A stretch of DNA of 58,973 bases from an uncultured Clostridia bacterium (lineage in GTDB: Bacteria; Bacillota; Clostridia; Lachnospirales; Anaerotignaceae), in contig CAJTZO010000004.1 of assembly GCA_910583755.1 (NCBI GenBank), positions 57,760-116,732 of the forward strand, given 5' to 3'. The notes beneath the pieces were generated by a model that ran no database searches, was not told where the DNA came from, and saw only the letters and a program-made list of their open reading frames with translations. Both the position numbers and the translations under genes were made by a program. Of the stretch, positions 33,180 to 41,275 are shown piece after piece; within the stretch, counting starts at the first letter, position 1; each line of letters opens with the position of its first letter.

Positions 33180-34901
33180 ATGAATTTTCAACGAAACAGT
33201 GGTATTTTACTTCATCCTTCCAGCTTACCTAGCAAATTTGGTATAGGAGACTTTGGACCAAATGCATACAAGTTTGTAGACTATTTAGAAAAATCTGGCC
33301 AACGTCTTTGGCAAATATTGCCTCTTGGCCCTACCAGTTTTGGCGATTCTCCCTATCAAAGTTTTTCTACCTTTGCTGGAAACACATTATTTATTAGCCC
33401 AGATATCCTATATAAAAAGGGATATTTAGAAGAAATGGATATAGAGCTATCTCCTATTTTTTCCTGTAAAAAAGTAGATTATGGAAATGCGATTCCTTTT
33501 AAAAAAGGCTTATTTGAAAAGGCATATCGTCGTTTTCAAAAAAAAGCGTTTACTGCTGACCAAGCAGAATTTCAAAAATTCTGTGAAAAAAATCATTTTT
33601 GGCTGGAAGATTATGCTTTGTTCGCTGCCTTAAAAGACTATTTTATTGCAGAAAGACAAGGAGCAGGTTTTTCCAGCGAATTTTATGCTTTTGAGGAAAA
33701 AACCTCTAAAAAATTACCTAAAAACTTACAAAAAGATTATTATTTTGGTGCTGTTTGGAGTACATGGCCAGAAGACTTAGTAAACAGAGAATATGGTGCA
33801 TTAGAAAAATGGAAAAGAAAATTAGCAACTGCTATAGACAGATACAAATTTTTACAATTTGAATTTTTCCGCCAATGGGAGGAGCTAAAACAATATGCAA
33901 ATGATAAAAATATAAAAATTATAGGAGATGTGCCTATTTTTGTTGCTTATGATAGTGCAGACACTTGGGCAAATCCTAAAAATTATTATATAGATGAAAA
34001 AGGATTTCCAATAGTAGTAGCAGGTGTTCCTCCAGATTATTTTAGTGAAACAGGACAGCTTTGGGGAAATCCTCTTTATAACTGGGAATATCATGAAAAA
34101 ACAGGCTATCAATGGTGGATTGATAGAATCCGTTGTACTTTAAATATGGTGGATATTCTTCGTATTGACCATTTTAGAGGATTTGAAAGTTATTGGGCAG
34201 TTCCTTTTGAAGATAAAGATGCTACCAAAGGAGAATGGAGAAAAGGTCCCGGCGAAAAATTATTTATGACAGTAGAAAAAGAACTTGGGAAATTACCAAT
34301 TATTGCAGAAGATTTAGGAATCATCACAGATGATGTACGCAAATTAAGAAAAAAATTAGGTTTTCCAGGTATGAGAATTCTTCATTTTGCTTTTAATGAA
34401 GACAGCAAAAATGAATATCTACCACATAATTATGAAACCAATACAGTAGCATATACAGGTACTCACGATAATGATACTACCATTGGCTGGTATACAAATG
34501 GTACAGAACATGAAAAAGACCATGTACGCCGTTATATGAACATCAGCGGTGATGACATTGCATGGGATATGATTCGTCTTGTGATGAGTTCTACAGCAGT
34601 ATTTTCCATCTTCCCAATACAAGATGTATTGCGCTTGGACAGCAACCATCGTATGAACATACCAAGCACCTCTAGCGGCAACTGGCAATTTCGTTTTGAG
34701 ATGTCTCAACTAAGAGAAGAAGATGCACAAGGATTACATTATCTTGCAGAACTCTTTAACCGATTACCTGACATCAAAGAACCTGACATCAAAGAAGAAG
34801 AAATAACAGAAGAAATGCCTATTTTCATTCAAGAAGAAACAACAACCATTTCAACCAAAAGAGAAAGACCAAACAAAAAACAAGGCAGAAGAAAAAGATA
34901 A
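33180..34901 (+). CDS. malQ: 4-alpha-glucanotransferase (amylomaltase)
   Basis: 573-residue GH77 enzyme that transfers glucan segments between maltodextrins. Start NFQRNSGILLHPSSLPSKFG and the active-site residues are typical: Asp in DILRIDHFRGFESYW (~residue 325), Glu in IIAEDLGIIT (~375) and Asp in YTGTHDNDTT (~425). The enzyme proper ends at about residue 525; a ~45-residue charged tail (DIKEPDIKEEEITEEMPIFI, then TSTKRERPNKK-like basic end) is extra compared with the usual ~500 residues. No glycogen phosphorylase or debranching gene is adjacent. Own terminator follows. Confidence 0.95.
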   Translation: MNFQRNSGILLHPSSLPSKFGIGDFGPNAYKFVDYLEKSGQRLWQILPLGPTSFGDSPYQSFSTFAGNTLFISPDILYKKGYLEEMDIELSPIFSCKKVDYGNAIPFKKGLFEKAYRRFQKKAFTADQAEFQKFCEKNHFWLEDYALFAALKDYFIAERQGAGFSSEFYAFEEKTSKKLPKNLQKDYYFGAVWSTWPEDLVNREYGALEKWKRKLATAIDRYKFLQFEFFRQWEELKQYANDKNIKIIGDVPIFVAYDSADTWANPKNYYIDEKGFPIVVAGVPPDYFSETGQLWGNPLYNWEYHEKTGYQWWIDRIRCTLNMVDILRIDHFRGFESYWAVPFEDKDATKGEWRKGPGEKLFMTVEKELGKLPIIAEDLGIITDDVRKLRKKLGFPGMRILHFAFNEDSKNEYLPHNYETNTVAYTGTHDNDTTIGWYTNGTEHEKDHVRRYMNISGDDIAWDMIRLVMSSTAVFSIFPIQDVLRLDSNHRMNIPSTSSGNWQFRFEMSQLREEDAQGLHYLAELFNRLPDIKEPDIKEEEITEEMPIFIQEETTTISTKRERPNKKQGRRKR

Positions 34902-34902
34902 C

Positions 34903-34936
34903 AAAAAAAGCTCTGGACTTTTCCAGAGCTTTTTAA
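34903..34936 (+). terminator. Terminator after malQ
   Basis: AAAAAAAGCTCTGGA (34903-34917), loop CTTT, TCCAGAGCTTTTT. Confidence 0.9.
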
Positions 34937-34938
34937 AA

Positions 34939-34967
34939 TTGACAGGATAAAAAGCATTTGATATGAT
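34939..34967 (+). promoter_or_regulatory. Sigma-A promoter of the 34995 unit
   Basis: TTGACA (34939-34944), 17-base spacer, TATGAT (34962-34967), immediately downstream of the malQ terminator. It probably drives the hypothetical gene, the HAD phosphatase and mtaB. Confidence 0.75.
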
Positions 34968-34994
34968 AGGAATACTAAGGGGAGAGGAAATTTT

Positions 34995-35552
34995 ATGGTA
35001 GAAGAAAAAAATTTACAACAAATGATAGAGCAAGATTTAGAACAATGTGAAATCGTTTGGACACAATTTTATGACAATAAAGAAACAATGGAAGCACTTT
35101 TTTTAATGCTAATTAGCCATTATATTGATAAAATCAACGGCTTTGCAGAAAACATTGAAGTTTTAAATGGATGTGAAAAAGTAAGTCAACAAATAGAGAT
35201 TTGTCGCAGAAACATTTTATTGTTAATAGAAAGAATTAAGTTATTTCAACAAAATGGATACAGTAATGAAGGCTTACTAGATTTATATTTAAAACAAGAA
35301 AGAGAAAAAGAAATCATCACAATAGAAACAGATTTTTCAGCTGTTCATTTAAGTATTAGCATGATGAATGAACTTTCTTCCACAGAAAAAGAGGAAATTG
35401 CACAAAAATTGAACGAAATAGAAGAAATATGCAACCTACCATTAACAAGAAAAAGGCAATGGGACAAGTTAAGACAATATGTGGTATGGATTTCTGGAAA
35501 AGATGTTAAAATTGCGATGAAACTACTACCTTTATTTTTAAAAATTCAGTAA
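34995..35552 (+). CDS. Hypothetical helical protein
   Basis: 185 residues, acidic, predicted almost entirely helical (QMIEQDLEQCEIVWTQFYDN; KVSQQIEICRRNILLLIERI; LNEIEEICNLPLTRKRQWDK). No membrane segment or signal. Family not recognised. First gene of a probable operon with the HAD phosphatase (21 bases away) and mtaB. Confidence 0.65.
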   Translation: MVEEKNLQQMIEQDLEQCEIVWTQFYDNKETMEALFLMLISHYIDKINGFAENIEVLNGCEKVSQQIEICRRNILLLIERIKLFQQNGYSNEGLLDLYLKQEREKEIITIETDFSAVHLSISMMNELSSTEKEEIAQKLNEIEEICNLPLTRKRQWDKLRQYVVWISGKDVKIAMKLLPLFLKIQ

Positions 35553-35573
35553 AAAGGAGAAAAAGAGATTGGT

Positions 35574-36374
35574 ATGATTAAATTAATTGCAACAGATATG
35601 GATGGTACACTTTTAAAAGACAATAAAGAAATTGATGATGAAATATATGAATTGCTACCTAAAATAAAACAAAAAGGAATCCATTTTGTAGCAGCAAGTG
35701 GCAGACAACGCCCCAGTTTGGAAAAAATATTTCAAGACGATTTAAAGGATATTACAATATTAGCAGAAAATGGTGCCTATGTTGTACACAATGGAGAAGA
35801 AATTTATGCTAGTATAATGTCGCAAGAATTAATTGATTTTGTGGTGTCTGAAATTAAGAAACTAGACAATGTAGCCATTCTTTATTGTGGCAAAAATTGT
35901 TGTTATACCACAGAACTAGCAGTTTATGAAAACTTAAATTCTCCTAGATTTCATTATCAAATTAAATTAGTCAAAGATTTTTGCGAAGTAAAAGAAGACA
36001 TTATAAAAATTTCTTTAGTTGACCCAAAAGGAGCTAGTGAATATAGTTTTCCTATTTTAGAAAAAATATTAAAAGGAAAAGTAGAAATTGCTGTTTCTGG
36101 ATTTGATTGTATTGATATTGTAAACAAAGGTGTTTCTAAAGGAAAAGCGATTGAAATATTGCAACAGAAATGGAGCATTACATCAGAAGAAACAATGACT
36201 TTCGGAGATAATTATAATGATATAGAAATGCTACAGCAAGCAAAGTATAGTTTTGCTATGCAGCATTCTGAAGAAGGTGTCAAACGATATGCTAATTATG
36301 TTGCAGGAGACAATAATCAAGGAGCAGTTGTTGCAGAAATTAAAAAGTTCGTCAATTTTGAGGTGAAAAAATGA
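35574..36374 (+). CDS. HAD superfamily phosphatase, Cof type
   Basis: 266-residue haloacid-dehalogenase phosphatase of the Cof/IIB class that acts on sugar phosphates, nucleotide or flavin phosphates. Motif I DMDGTLL (nucleophile Asp), motif II Ser/Thr in AASGRQRPS, Lys in the KGKAIEILQ helix and motif IV FGDNYNDIEML. The C2B cap lies at ~residues 80-185. Substrate not predictable; it is not a SerB-type phosphoserine phosphatase. Its stop overlaps the mtaB start by four bases. Confidence 0.9.
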   Translation: MIKLIATDMDGTLLKDNKEIDDEIYELLPKIKQKGIHFVAASGRQRPSLEKIFQDDLKDITILAENGAYVVHNGEEIYASIMSQELIDFVVSEIKKLDNVAILYCGKNCCYTTELAVYENLNSPRFHYQIKLVKDFCEVKEDIIKISLVDPKGASEYSFPILEKILKGKVEIAVSGFDCIDIVNKGVSKGKAIEILQQKWSITSEETMTFGDNYNDIEMLQQAKYSFAMQHSEEGVKRYANYVAGDNNQGAVVAEIKKFVNFEVKK

Positions 36375-37669
36375 AAACGGTAGCAAGCCATGCATTAGGC
36401 TGCAAAGTAAATCAATATGAAAGTGAAGCCATAGCAGAATTATTTCAAGAAAAAGGGTACCAAGTAGTAGACATGGAACAAGCAGCAGATGTATATATTA
36501 TTAATACCTGTACTGTTACAAATTTTGGAGATAAAAAATCAAGACAACTGATTCGTAAAGTAAAAAGACAAAATCCAGATAGTATTGTTGTTGTGGCAGG
36601 TTGTTATGCACAAACTGCTCCACAAGAAATTATGGCAATCGAAGGAGTCAATATTGTAGTTGGTACAAAAAATAGAACGCAAATTGTAAACTTGGTGGAA
36701 AATTATCAACAAAAAGAACCACAAAACTATGTTTCCAATATTATGAGGGAAAGAGAATTTGAACCCTTATCTATACAAAAATTAAAAAATAGAACAAGAG
36801 CATATTTAAAAATACAAGATGGTTGCAGCCAATATTGTTCTTATTGCATCATTCCCTATGCAAGAGGTCCTATCAGAAGCAGAAATCCAGAAGATGTACT
36901 TGCTGAAGTAAAGTGTCTTGCTGAAAATGGATTTCAAGAAGTTGTATTAACTGGAATCCATGTTGCCTCCTATGGAAAAGACTTCAAAAATATCACACTA
37001 CTCGAAATGATTCAACAAGTGCATGAAGTAAAAGGAATTCAAAGAATCCGTTTTAGTTCTATTGAACCGAATATTGTAACAGAAGAATTTGTAAAAACCT
37101 TATCGAATTTAGAAAAAGTTTGTGACCACTTTCACTTATCTTTACAAAGTGGCTGCGATAAAATATTACAAGCAATGAACCGAAAATATAACACAGAAAA
37201 ATATCATCAAGCAGTCAAATTATTGCGGCAGTTTATGCCTCATGTTGCCATTACAACAGATATGATTGTTGGCTTTCCGGGAGAAACGGAGGAAGATTTT
37301 TTAACAAGTTATGCATTTGCAAAAGAAATGTGTTTTTCTAAAATACATGTTTTTCCCTATTCTCCAAAAAGAGGAACACCTGCAGCAAGCATGTCAGGAC
37401 AAATTGAAAATACTATCAAAAGTGAACGAAGCCAAAAGTTAATGCAATTAAGTGAAACAATGGCAGAAGAATTTTTAAATAAGTTGATAGGAAAAGAAAT
37501 GGATGTGCTATACGAAAGACAAATACAACCAAATACATATGAAGGACATACAACCAATTATGTCAAAGTTCATGTGAAAAATGACCAAAATCTAACAAAC
37601 AAAATTGTAAAAACAGCCTTAACAGAAAAACAAGGAGAAATTGCAAAAGGTGTTGTAACAAAACTGTAA
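36371..37669 (+). CDS. mtaB: tRNA t6A37 methylthiotransferase
   Basis: 432-residue radical-SAM enzyme that converts t6A to ms2t6A at position 37 of tRNAs reading ANN codons. N-terminal MTTase domain with cysteines in LGCKVNQYE, NTCTVTN and AGCYAQ binds one [4Fe-4S]; the radical-SAM cluster is CSQYCSYCIIPYARGPIRSR (~residue 155), and a TRAM domain ends the protein. The HALGCKVNQYESEA start distinguishes MtaB from MiaB. Translationally coupled to the HAD gene. Confidence 0.95.
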   Translation: MKTVASHALGCKVNQYESEAIAELFQEKGYQVVDMEQAADVYIINTCTVTNFGDKKSRQLIRKVKRQNPDSIVVVAGCYAQTAPQEIMAIEGVNIVVGTKNRTQIVNLVENYQQKEPQNYVSNIMREREFEPLSIQKLKNRTRAYLKIQDGCSQYCSYCIIPYARGPIRSRNPEDVLAEVKCLAENGFQEVVLTGIHVASYGKDFKNITLLEMIQQVHEVKGIQRIRFSSIEPNIVTEEFVKTLSNLEKVCDHFHLSLQSGCDKILQAMNRKYNTEKYHQAVKLLRQFMPHVAITTDMIVGFPGETEEDFLTSYAFAKEMCFSKIHVFPYSPKRGTPAASMSGQIENTIKSERSQKLMQLSETMAEEFLNKLIGKEMDVLYERQIQPNTYEGHTTNYVKVHVKNDQNLTNKIVKTALTEKQGEIAKGVVTKL

Positions 37670-37768
37670 GTTTTATCCTAAAAATTTTATTTGCATAATC
37701 GGTTAATTTATATTATTATGAAACAAGAGAGATTGCGGAAATAGAAAAATAAGGGAGTGTGAAAAAGC

Positions 37769-38032
37769 ATGGATAATTTACATGAAACACAATTTTTTGA
37801 CAGTGTGGATAAAGAAGTACAAAATGAAGCCAAAAATATATTATTAAATGTAAGTGAGGCATTAAAAGAAAAAGGTTATAATCCGGTTAATCAAATTGTA
37901 GGTTATATTCTTTCTGGAGACCCTACTTACATTACAAGTCATAAAAATGCGCGTTCTTTAATTCGTAAATTGGAAAGAGACGAATTATTAGAAGAAGTCG
38001 TAAATAATTATTTAGAGAAAAACACATTATGA
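37769..38032 (+). CDS. ireB: IreB family regulatory protein (DUF965)
   Basis: 87-residue small protein of the YrzL/IreB family, a substrate of the PASTA kinase IreK in enterococci and linked to cephalosporin tolerance. Matching sequence: EKGYNPVNQIVGYILSGDPT and YITSHKNARSLIRKLERDE. A GGGAGTG site precedes the ATG. Its stop overlaps the ruvX start. In most Firmicutes alaS lies just upstream; here mtaB does. Confidence 0.93.
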   Translation: MDNLHETQFFDSVDKEVQNEAKNILLNVSEALKEKGYNPVNQIVGYILSGDPTYITSHKNARSLIRKLERDELLEEVVNNYLEKNTL

Positions 38033-38460
38033 GAAAACTTGGTTTAGATTATGGAGATAAAACAATTGGTGTAGCTATTAGTGACGGTTTTGGTTGGACT
38101 GCACAAGGTATAGAAGTTATTAAAAGAAGTAATTCTACAGAATATAAAAAAAGTATTGCACGAATTGCAGTTTTAATTAAAGAATATGAAATAGACACCA
38201 TTATATTAGGATATCCTAAAAATATGGATAATACAGAGGGAGAGCGTTGCGAAAAGACAAAACTATTTCAAAAGCAATTAGAAACTGCCTTTCCTACTAT
38301 TCCAGTTATCCTTTGGGATGAAAGAATGAGTACAATAGCCGCAGAAAGAAGTCTTTTAGAGGCAGACGTTAGCCGAAAAAAAAGAAAAAGCATCATTGAT
38401 AAAATGGCTGCTATGCATATCTTACAAGGCTATTTAGATAAAAAGCAAAATGAAAATTGA
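38029..38460 (+). CDS. ruvX: Putative Holliday junction resolvase (YqgF)
   Basis: 143-residue RNase-H-fold protein involved in pre-16S rRNA 5' processing and possibly recombination. Motifs: LGLDYGDKTIGVAISD (first Asp), GYPKNMDNTEG, and WDERMSTIAAERSL with the later Asp in IIDKMAA. Overlaps ireB by four bases and the DUF1292 frame downstream, as in the conserved ireB-ruvX-yrzB block. Confidence 0.93.
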   Translation: MRKLGLDYGDKTIGVAISDGFGWTAQGIEVIKRSNSTEYKKSIARIAVLIKEYEIDTIILGYPKNMDNTEGERCEKTKLFQKQLETAFPTIPVILWDERMSTIAAERSLLEADVSRKKRKSIIDKMAAMHILQGYLDKKQNEN

Positions 38461-38468
38461 GGTGTATT

Positions 38469-38759
38469 ATGTCAGATGATTTTGAGCAAGAATTAGAAAT
38501 TGTTTCTATGGAAGATGAAAATGGAATAGAAACAGAATTTATTATTATTGATAATGTCATGAGTGGAGCAAATCGTTATCTTTTAGTGGTAGAAAGCAGT
38601 TTGATGGACGAAGAAGAAGCAGACGCAATTATATTAAAAGAAATAGCGATTAATGCAGAAGGTGTTACCTATGAATGGGTAGAAGAAGATGCAGAATTTG
38701 AAAAAGTTTCTGCTTTATTTGCTCGTCATGAAGGAGAATATGACATTAGAATAGATTAA
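38469..38759 (+). CDS. DUF1292 (YrzB-like) protein
   Basis: 96-residue, very acidic protein of the YrzB/DUF1292 family, unknown function. Start MSDDFEQELEIVSMEDENG and core EFIIIDNVMSGANRYLLVVE. GAGGTG (38459-38464) fits ATG 38469. Last gene of ireB-ruvX-DUF1292. Confidence 0.88.
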   Translation: MSDDFEQELEIVSMEDENGIETEFIIIDNVMSGANRYLLVVESSLMDEEEADAIILKEIAINAEGVTYEWVEEDAEFEKVSALFARHEGEYDIRID

Positions 38760-38790
38760 ATATTATTTACTATAAAAAATAGGAAATATT

Positions 38791-38858
38791 ATAAAAAAAG
38801 CAGTATTATTTTTGTAAAACAGAAATGTTTATCAAAATAAAAGTCAACTGCTCTTTTT
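38791..38858 (+). terminator. Possible terminator after DUF1292
   Basis: AAAAAAGCAGT near 38791-38802 can pair with ACTGCTCTTTTT near 38849-38860, with a long AT-rich loop. The long loop makes it a weak candidate. Confidence 0.4.
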
Positions 38859-38903
38859 CTATTGCATTTTCCAACCAAGAAAAATATTTCTTTATTTAGG
38901 GCG

Positions 38904-38931
38904 TTTAGAAAAAGGATTGTTATGGTATACT
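38904..38931 (+). promoter_or_regulatory. Extended -10 promoter upstream of RNase J
   Basis: TATACT (38926-38931) preceded by TGG (extended -10) with a weak TTTAGA (38904-38909) 16 bases away. The resulting leader to the start at 39195 is over 250 nt. Confidence 0.5.
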
Positions 38932-38992
38932 ATTTTTATAACACAAGAACGGTAAAAGTGAGCGGATGTAAAAAATAAATAAAATAGAAGGG

Positions 38993-39034
38993 AAAAACAG
39001 ATTTATTTTTATAAAAAAATAAACCCTGTTTTTT
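38993..39034 (+). terminator. Terminator-like hairpin in the RNase J leader
   Basis: AAAAACAG (38993-39000) pairs with CTGTTTTTT (39026-39034), with TTTATTTTT / AAAAAATAAA pairing inside. It lies between the 38904 promoter and the RNase J start, so it would act as an attenuator or end a ~100-nt RNA. Confidence 0.5.
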
Positions 39035-39035
39035 G

Positions 39036-39113
39036 GCGGCGTTTTCTTTTTGTATCAAAGTTTTTTGTCGCACTCAGTTGGTCTCCAAAAAACTTTATTG
39101 ACAGCATCAAAAC
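39036..39113 (+). repeat. Interspersed hairpin element, copy E (partial)
   Basis: Shares ATCAAAGTTTTTTGTC, the GTTGG block and the right end AAAAAACTTTATTGACAG with copies A, B and D. The left half cannot be aligned. Its last hairpin is reduced to TTGG-TCT-CCAA. Plus orientation, downstream of the ireB-ruvX-DUF1292 operon and within the RNase J leader. Confidence 0.5.
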
Positions 39114-39194
39114 AAAGTTTTTTTTGTATGTCAAAAAAATTTTTATATCAGCTCCTTTTAGGCTTATGAAACATAAAAAAAGGAGGTGCGTTTT

Positions 39195-40865
39195 TTGGCA
39201 ACAAAAAAACAAAAATTGAAAGTAATGGCCTTAGGTGGTCTGGAAGAAATAGGAAAAAATATGACAGTATTAGAATATAATAATGATATTATTGTGATTG
39301 ACTGTGGACTAGCCTTCCCAGAAGATGATATGTTAGGGATTGATTTAGTAATTCCAGATATTTCATATTTAATGAAAAACGTAGAAAAGGTAAGAGGAAT
39401 TGTATTGACACATGGGCACGAAGACCACATTGGTGCTTTACCTTATGTATTAAAAGACTTAAATGTACCAATTTTTGGCACATTATTGACATTAGGTCTT
39501 TTGGAAAATAAGCTCAAAGAACATGAACTAAACAATAAGGTAGTATGTCATACCGTTGTTCCGGGCGAATCTGTAAAACTAGGACAGATGAAAGTAGAAT
39601 TTATACACACAAATCACTCTATTGCAGACGCAGTAGCACTAGCAATTACAACACCCTTGGGGGTAGTTATACACACAGGTGATTTTAAAGTTGATTATAC
39701 TCCTATTGATGGGGATATTATGGATATTCACAGATTTGCAGAATTAGGAAAACAAGGGGTACTTTTGCTGATGAGTGACAGTACCAATGCAGAAAGAAAA
39801 GGGTTTACCATGTCTGAAAAGTCTGTCGGCTCTGTATTTGACAGAATCTTTGAAGAAACCCCTAAAAACCGTATTATGGTGGCAACTTTTTCTTCTAATA
39901 TTCACAGAATACAACAAATTATAAATTCTGCTAAAACATTCGGCAGAAAAGTAGCAATTATCGGTAGGAGCATGGTCAATGCAGTTAAAACATCTTCAGA
40001 ATTAGGATATTTGAATATTCCATCAGGTACTTTGATAGATATTTCAGAAATTCGTAATTTTAAAGATGAGCAACTTGTCATTATCACGACCGGTAGCCAA
40101 GGAGAAACCATGTCTGCATTATCCAGAATTGCATCAGCAGAGCATAAACAAGTTTCTGTAAAACCGGATGACAAAATTATTATTAGTGCATCCTCTATTC
40201 CCGGAAATGAAAAAAATATTTCTCGTGTTATCAATGAACTTTTAAAAAAAGGAGCAAATGTGGTATATGAGGGAATTGCAGATATTCATGTTTCTGGACA
40301 TGCTCGTCAAGAAGAATTAAAATTAATGTTGGCATTGACAAAACCACAGTATTTTATGCCAGTACATGGGGAATTTATGCATTTAACACAGCATAAAAAA
40401 TTAGCCATTGATATGGGTATGAATAAAAAAAATATTTTTCTAATGAAAACAGGGGATGTTCTTGAGATTTCGAAAAATGAAGCAAAAGTGAATGGAACAG
40501 TACCAGTAGGACAAGTAATGGTAGATGGTCTTGGCGTGGGAGATGTCGGAAATATTGTATTAAGAGATAGAAAACATTTATCACAAGATGGTCTTATGGT
40601 AGTGGTAGTGACAATGGAAAAAGATAGTGGTATGATTATGGCAGGTCCTGATATTATTTCCAGAGGTTTCGTTTATGTCAGAGAAGCAGAAGATTTGATG
40701 GAAGAAGCCAAGTCAGTTGTGATGGAAGCACTAATAAAATGTGAAGAAAGACATATTACAGGCTGGAGTTATATAAAAGGACTAATTAAAGACACACTCA
40801 AGAATTATTTATGGCAAAGGACAAAACGCAGTCCTATGATTTTGCCAATTATTATGGAGGTATAA
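39195..40865 (+). CDS. rnj: Ribonuclease J
   Basis: 556-residue metallo-beta-lactamase/beta-CASP ribonuclease with 5'-exo- and endonuclease activity, a central mRNA decay and rRNA maturation enzyme in Firmicutes. Metal motif LTHGHEDHIGALPY (~residue 75), HTGDFKVD, SDSTNAERKG, the beta-CASP motifs (TGSQGETMSALSR; PVHGEFMHL) and a C-terminal domain. TTG 39195 is eight bases from AGGAGG (39181-39186); the upstream GTG at 39186 overlaps the ribosome binding site. A YlbF-family gene follows 3 bases later. Confidence 0.95.
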   Translation: MATKKQKLKVMALGGLEEIGKNMTVLEYNNDIIVIDCGLAFPEDDMLGIDLVIPDISYLMKNVEKVRGIVLTHGHEDHIGALPYVLKDLNVPIFGTLLTLGLLENKLKEHELNNKVVCHTVVPGESVKLGQMKVEFIHTNHSIADAVALAITTPLGVVIHTGDFKVDYTPIDGDIMDIHRFAELGKQGVLLLMSDSTNAERKGFTMSEKSVGSVFDRIFEETPKNRIMVATFSSNIHRIQQIINSAKTFGRKVAIIGRSMVNAVKTSSELGYLNIPSGTLIDISEIRNFKDEQLVIITTGSQGETMSALSRIASAEHKQVSVKPDDKIIISASSIPGNEKNISRVINELLKKGANVVYEGIADIHVSGHARQEELKLMLALTKPQYFMPVHGEFMHLTQHKKLAIDMGMNKKNIFLMKTGDVLEISKNEAKVNGTVPVGQVMVDGLGVGDVGNIVLRDRKHLSQDGLMVVVVTMEKDSGMIMAGPDIISRGFVYVREAEDLMEEAKSVVMEALIKCEERHITGWSYIKGLIKDTLKNYLWQRTKRSPMILPIIMEV

Positions 40866-40868
40866 AAA

Positions 40869-41228
40869 TTGGAGTATATCAAAAAAATGGCAGTTGAATT
40901 GGGGGAGAAAGTATATCAATCTGATTTATACCAATCCTATTTATATTATAAAAAAAGAGTAGAGAACAAGCCAATGTTAAAACAACAAATCGATGAATTA
41001 AAAAGATTACAATTAACACAAGGTTTGAGAAGAAGACAAGGAGAATTTGTTGCCTTGCAGGAAGAAGAAAATTTAAGCAAAGCATATAGTGAAGTAGCTT
41101 TAGACCCAGATGGTATGGGATTTTGGGAAAGTGAAAAACAGTTAATGTCTTTTATTGCAGAACTTTTGGAAACGGTTGTAACACAAGCACCGATTGATTT
41201 TAGTTATACAGATGATATGGAAAACTAA
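40869..41228 (+). CDS. YlbF/YmcA family protein
   Basis: 119-residue helical protein of the YlbF/YmcA (RicA/RicF) family. In B. subtilis these form the Y-complex that directs RNase Y mRNA processing. The family pattern runs MAVELGEKVYQSDLYQSYLY, then KKRVENKPMLKQQIDELKRL. Start is TTG 40869 with GGAGG upstream. Directly follows RNase J, which fits an RNA-processing role. Confidence 0.85.
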   Translation: MEYIKKMAVELGEKVYQSDLYQSYLYYKKRVENKPMLKQQIDELKRLQLTQGLRRRQGEFVALQEEENLSKAYSEVALDPDGMGFWESEKQLMSFIAELLETVVTQAPIDFSYTDDMEN

Positions 41229-41229
41229 C

Positions 41230-41258
41230 AAAAAGGGGCAGAACAAACTGCCCCTTTT
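41230..41258. terminator. Bidirectional terminator between YlbF gene and asnB
   Basis: AAAAAGGGGCAG (41230-41241) pairs with CTGCCCCTTTT (41248-41258). Confidence 0.9.
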
Positions 41259-41275
41259 AATTTTAAAATTTTATC

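Noticed and set aside
35574..36374. The HAD phosphatase as the missing SerB
   Set aside because: It is the Cof-type with a C2 cap, which does not match SerB's C1 cap; it is in a different operon.
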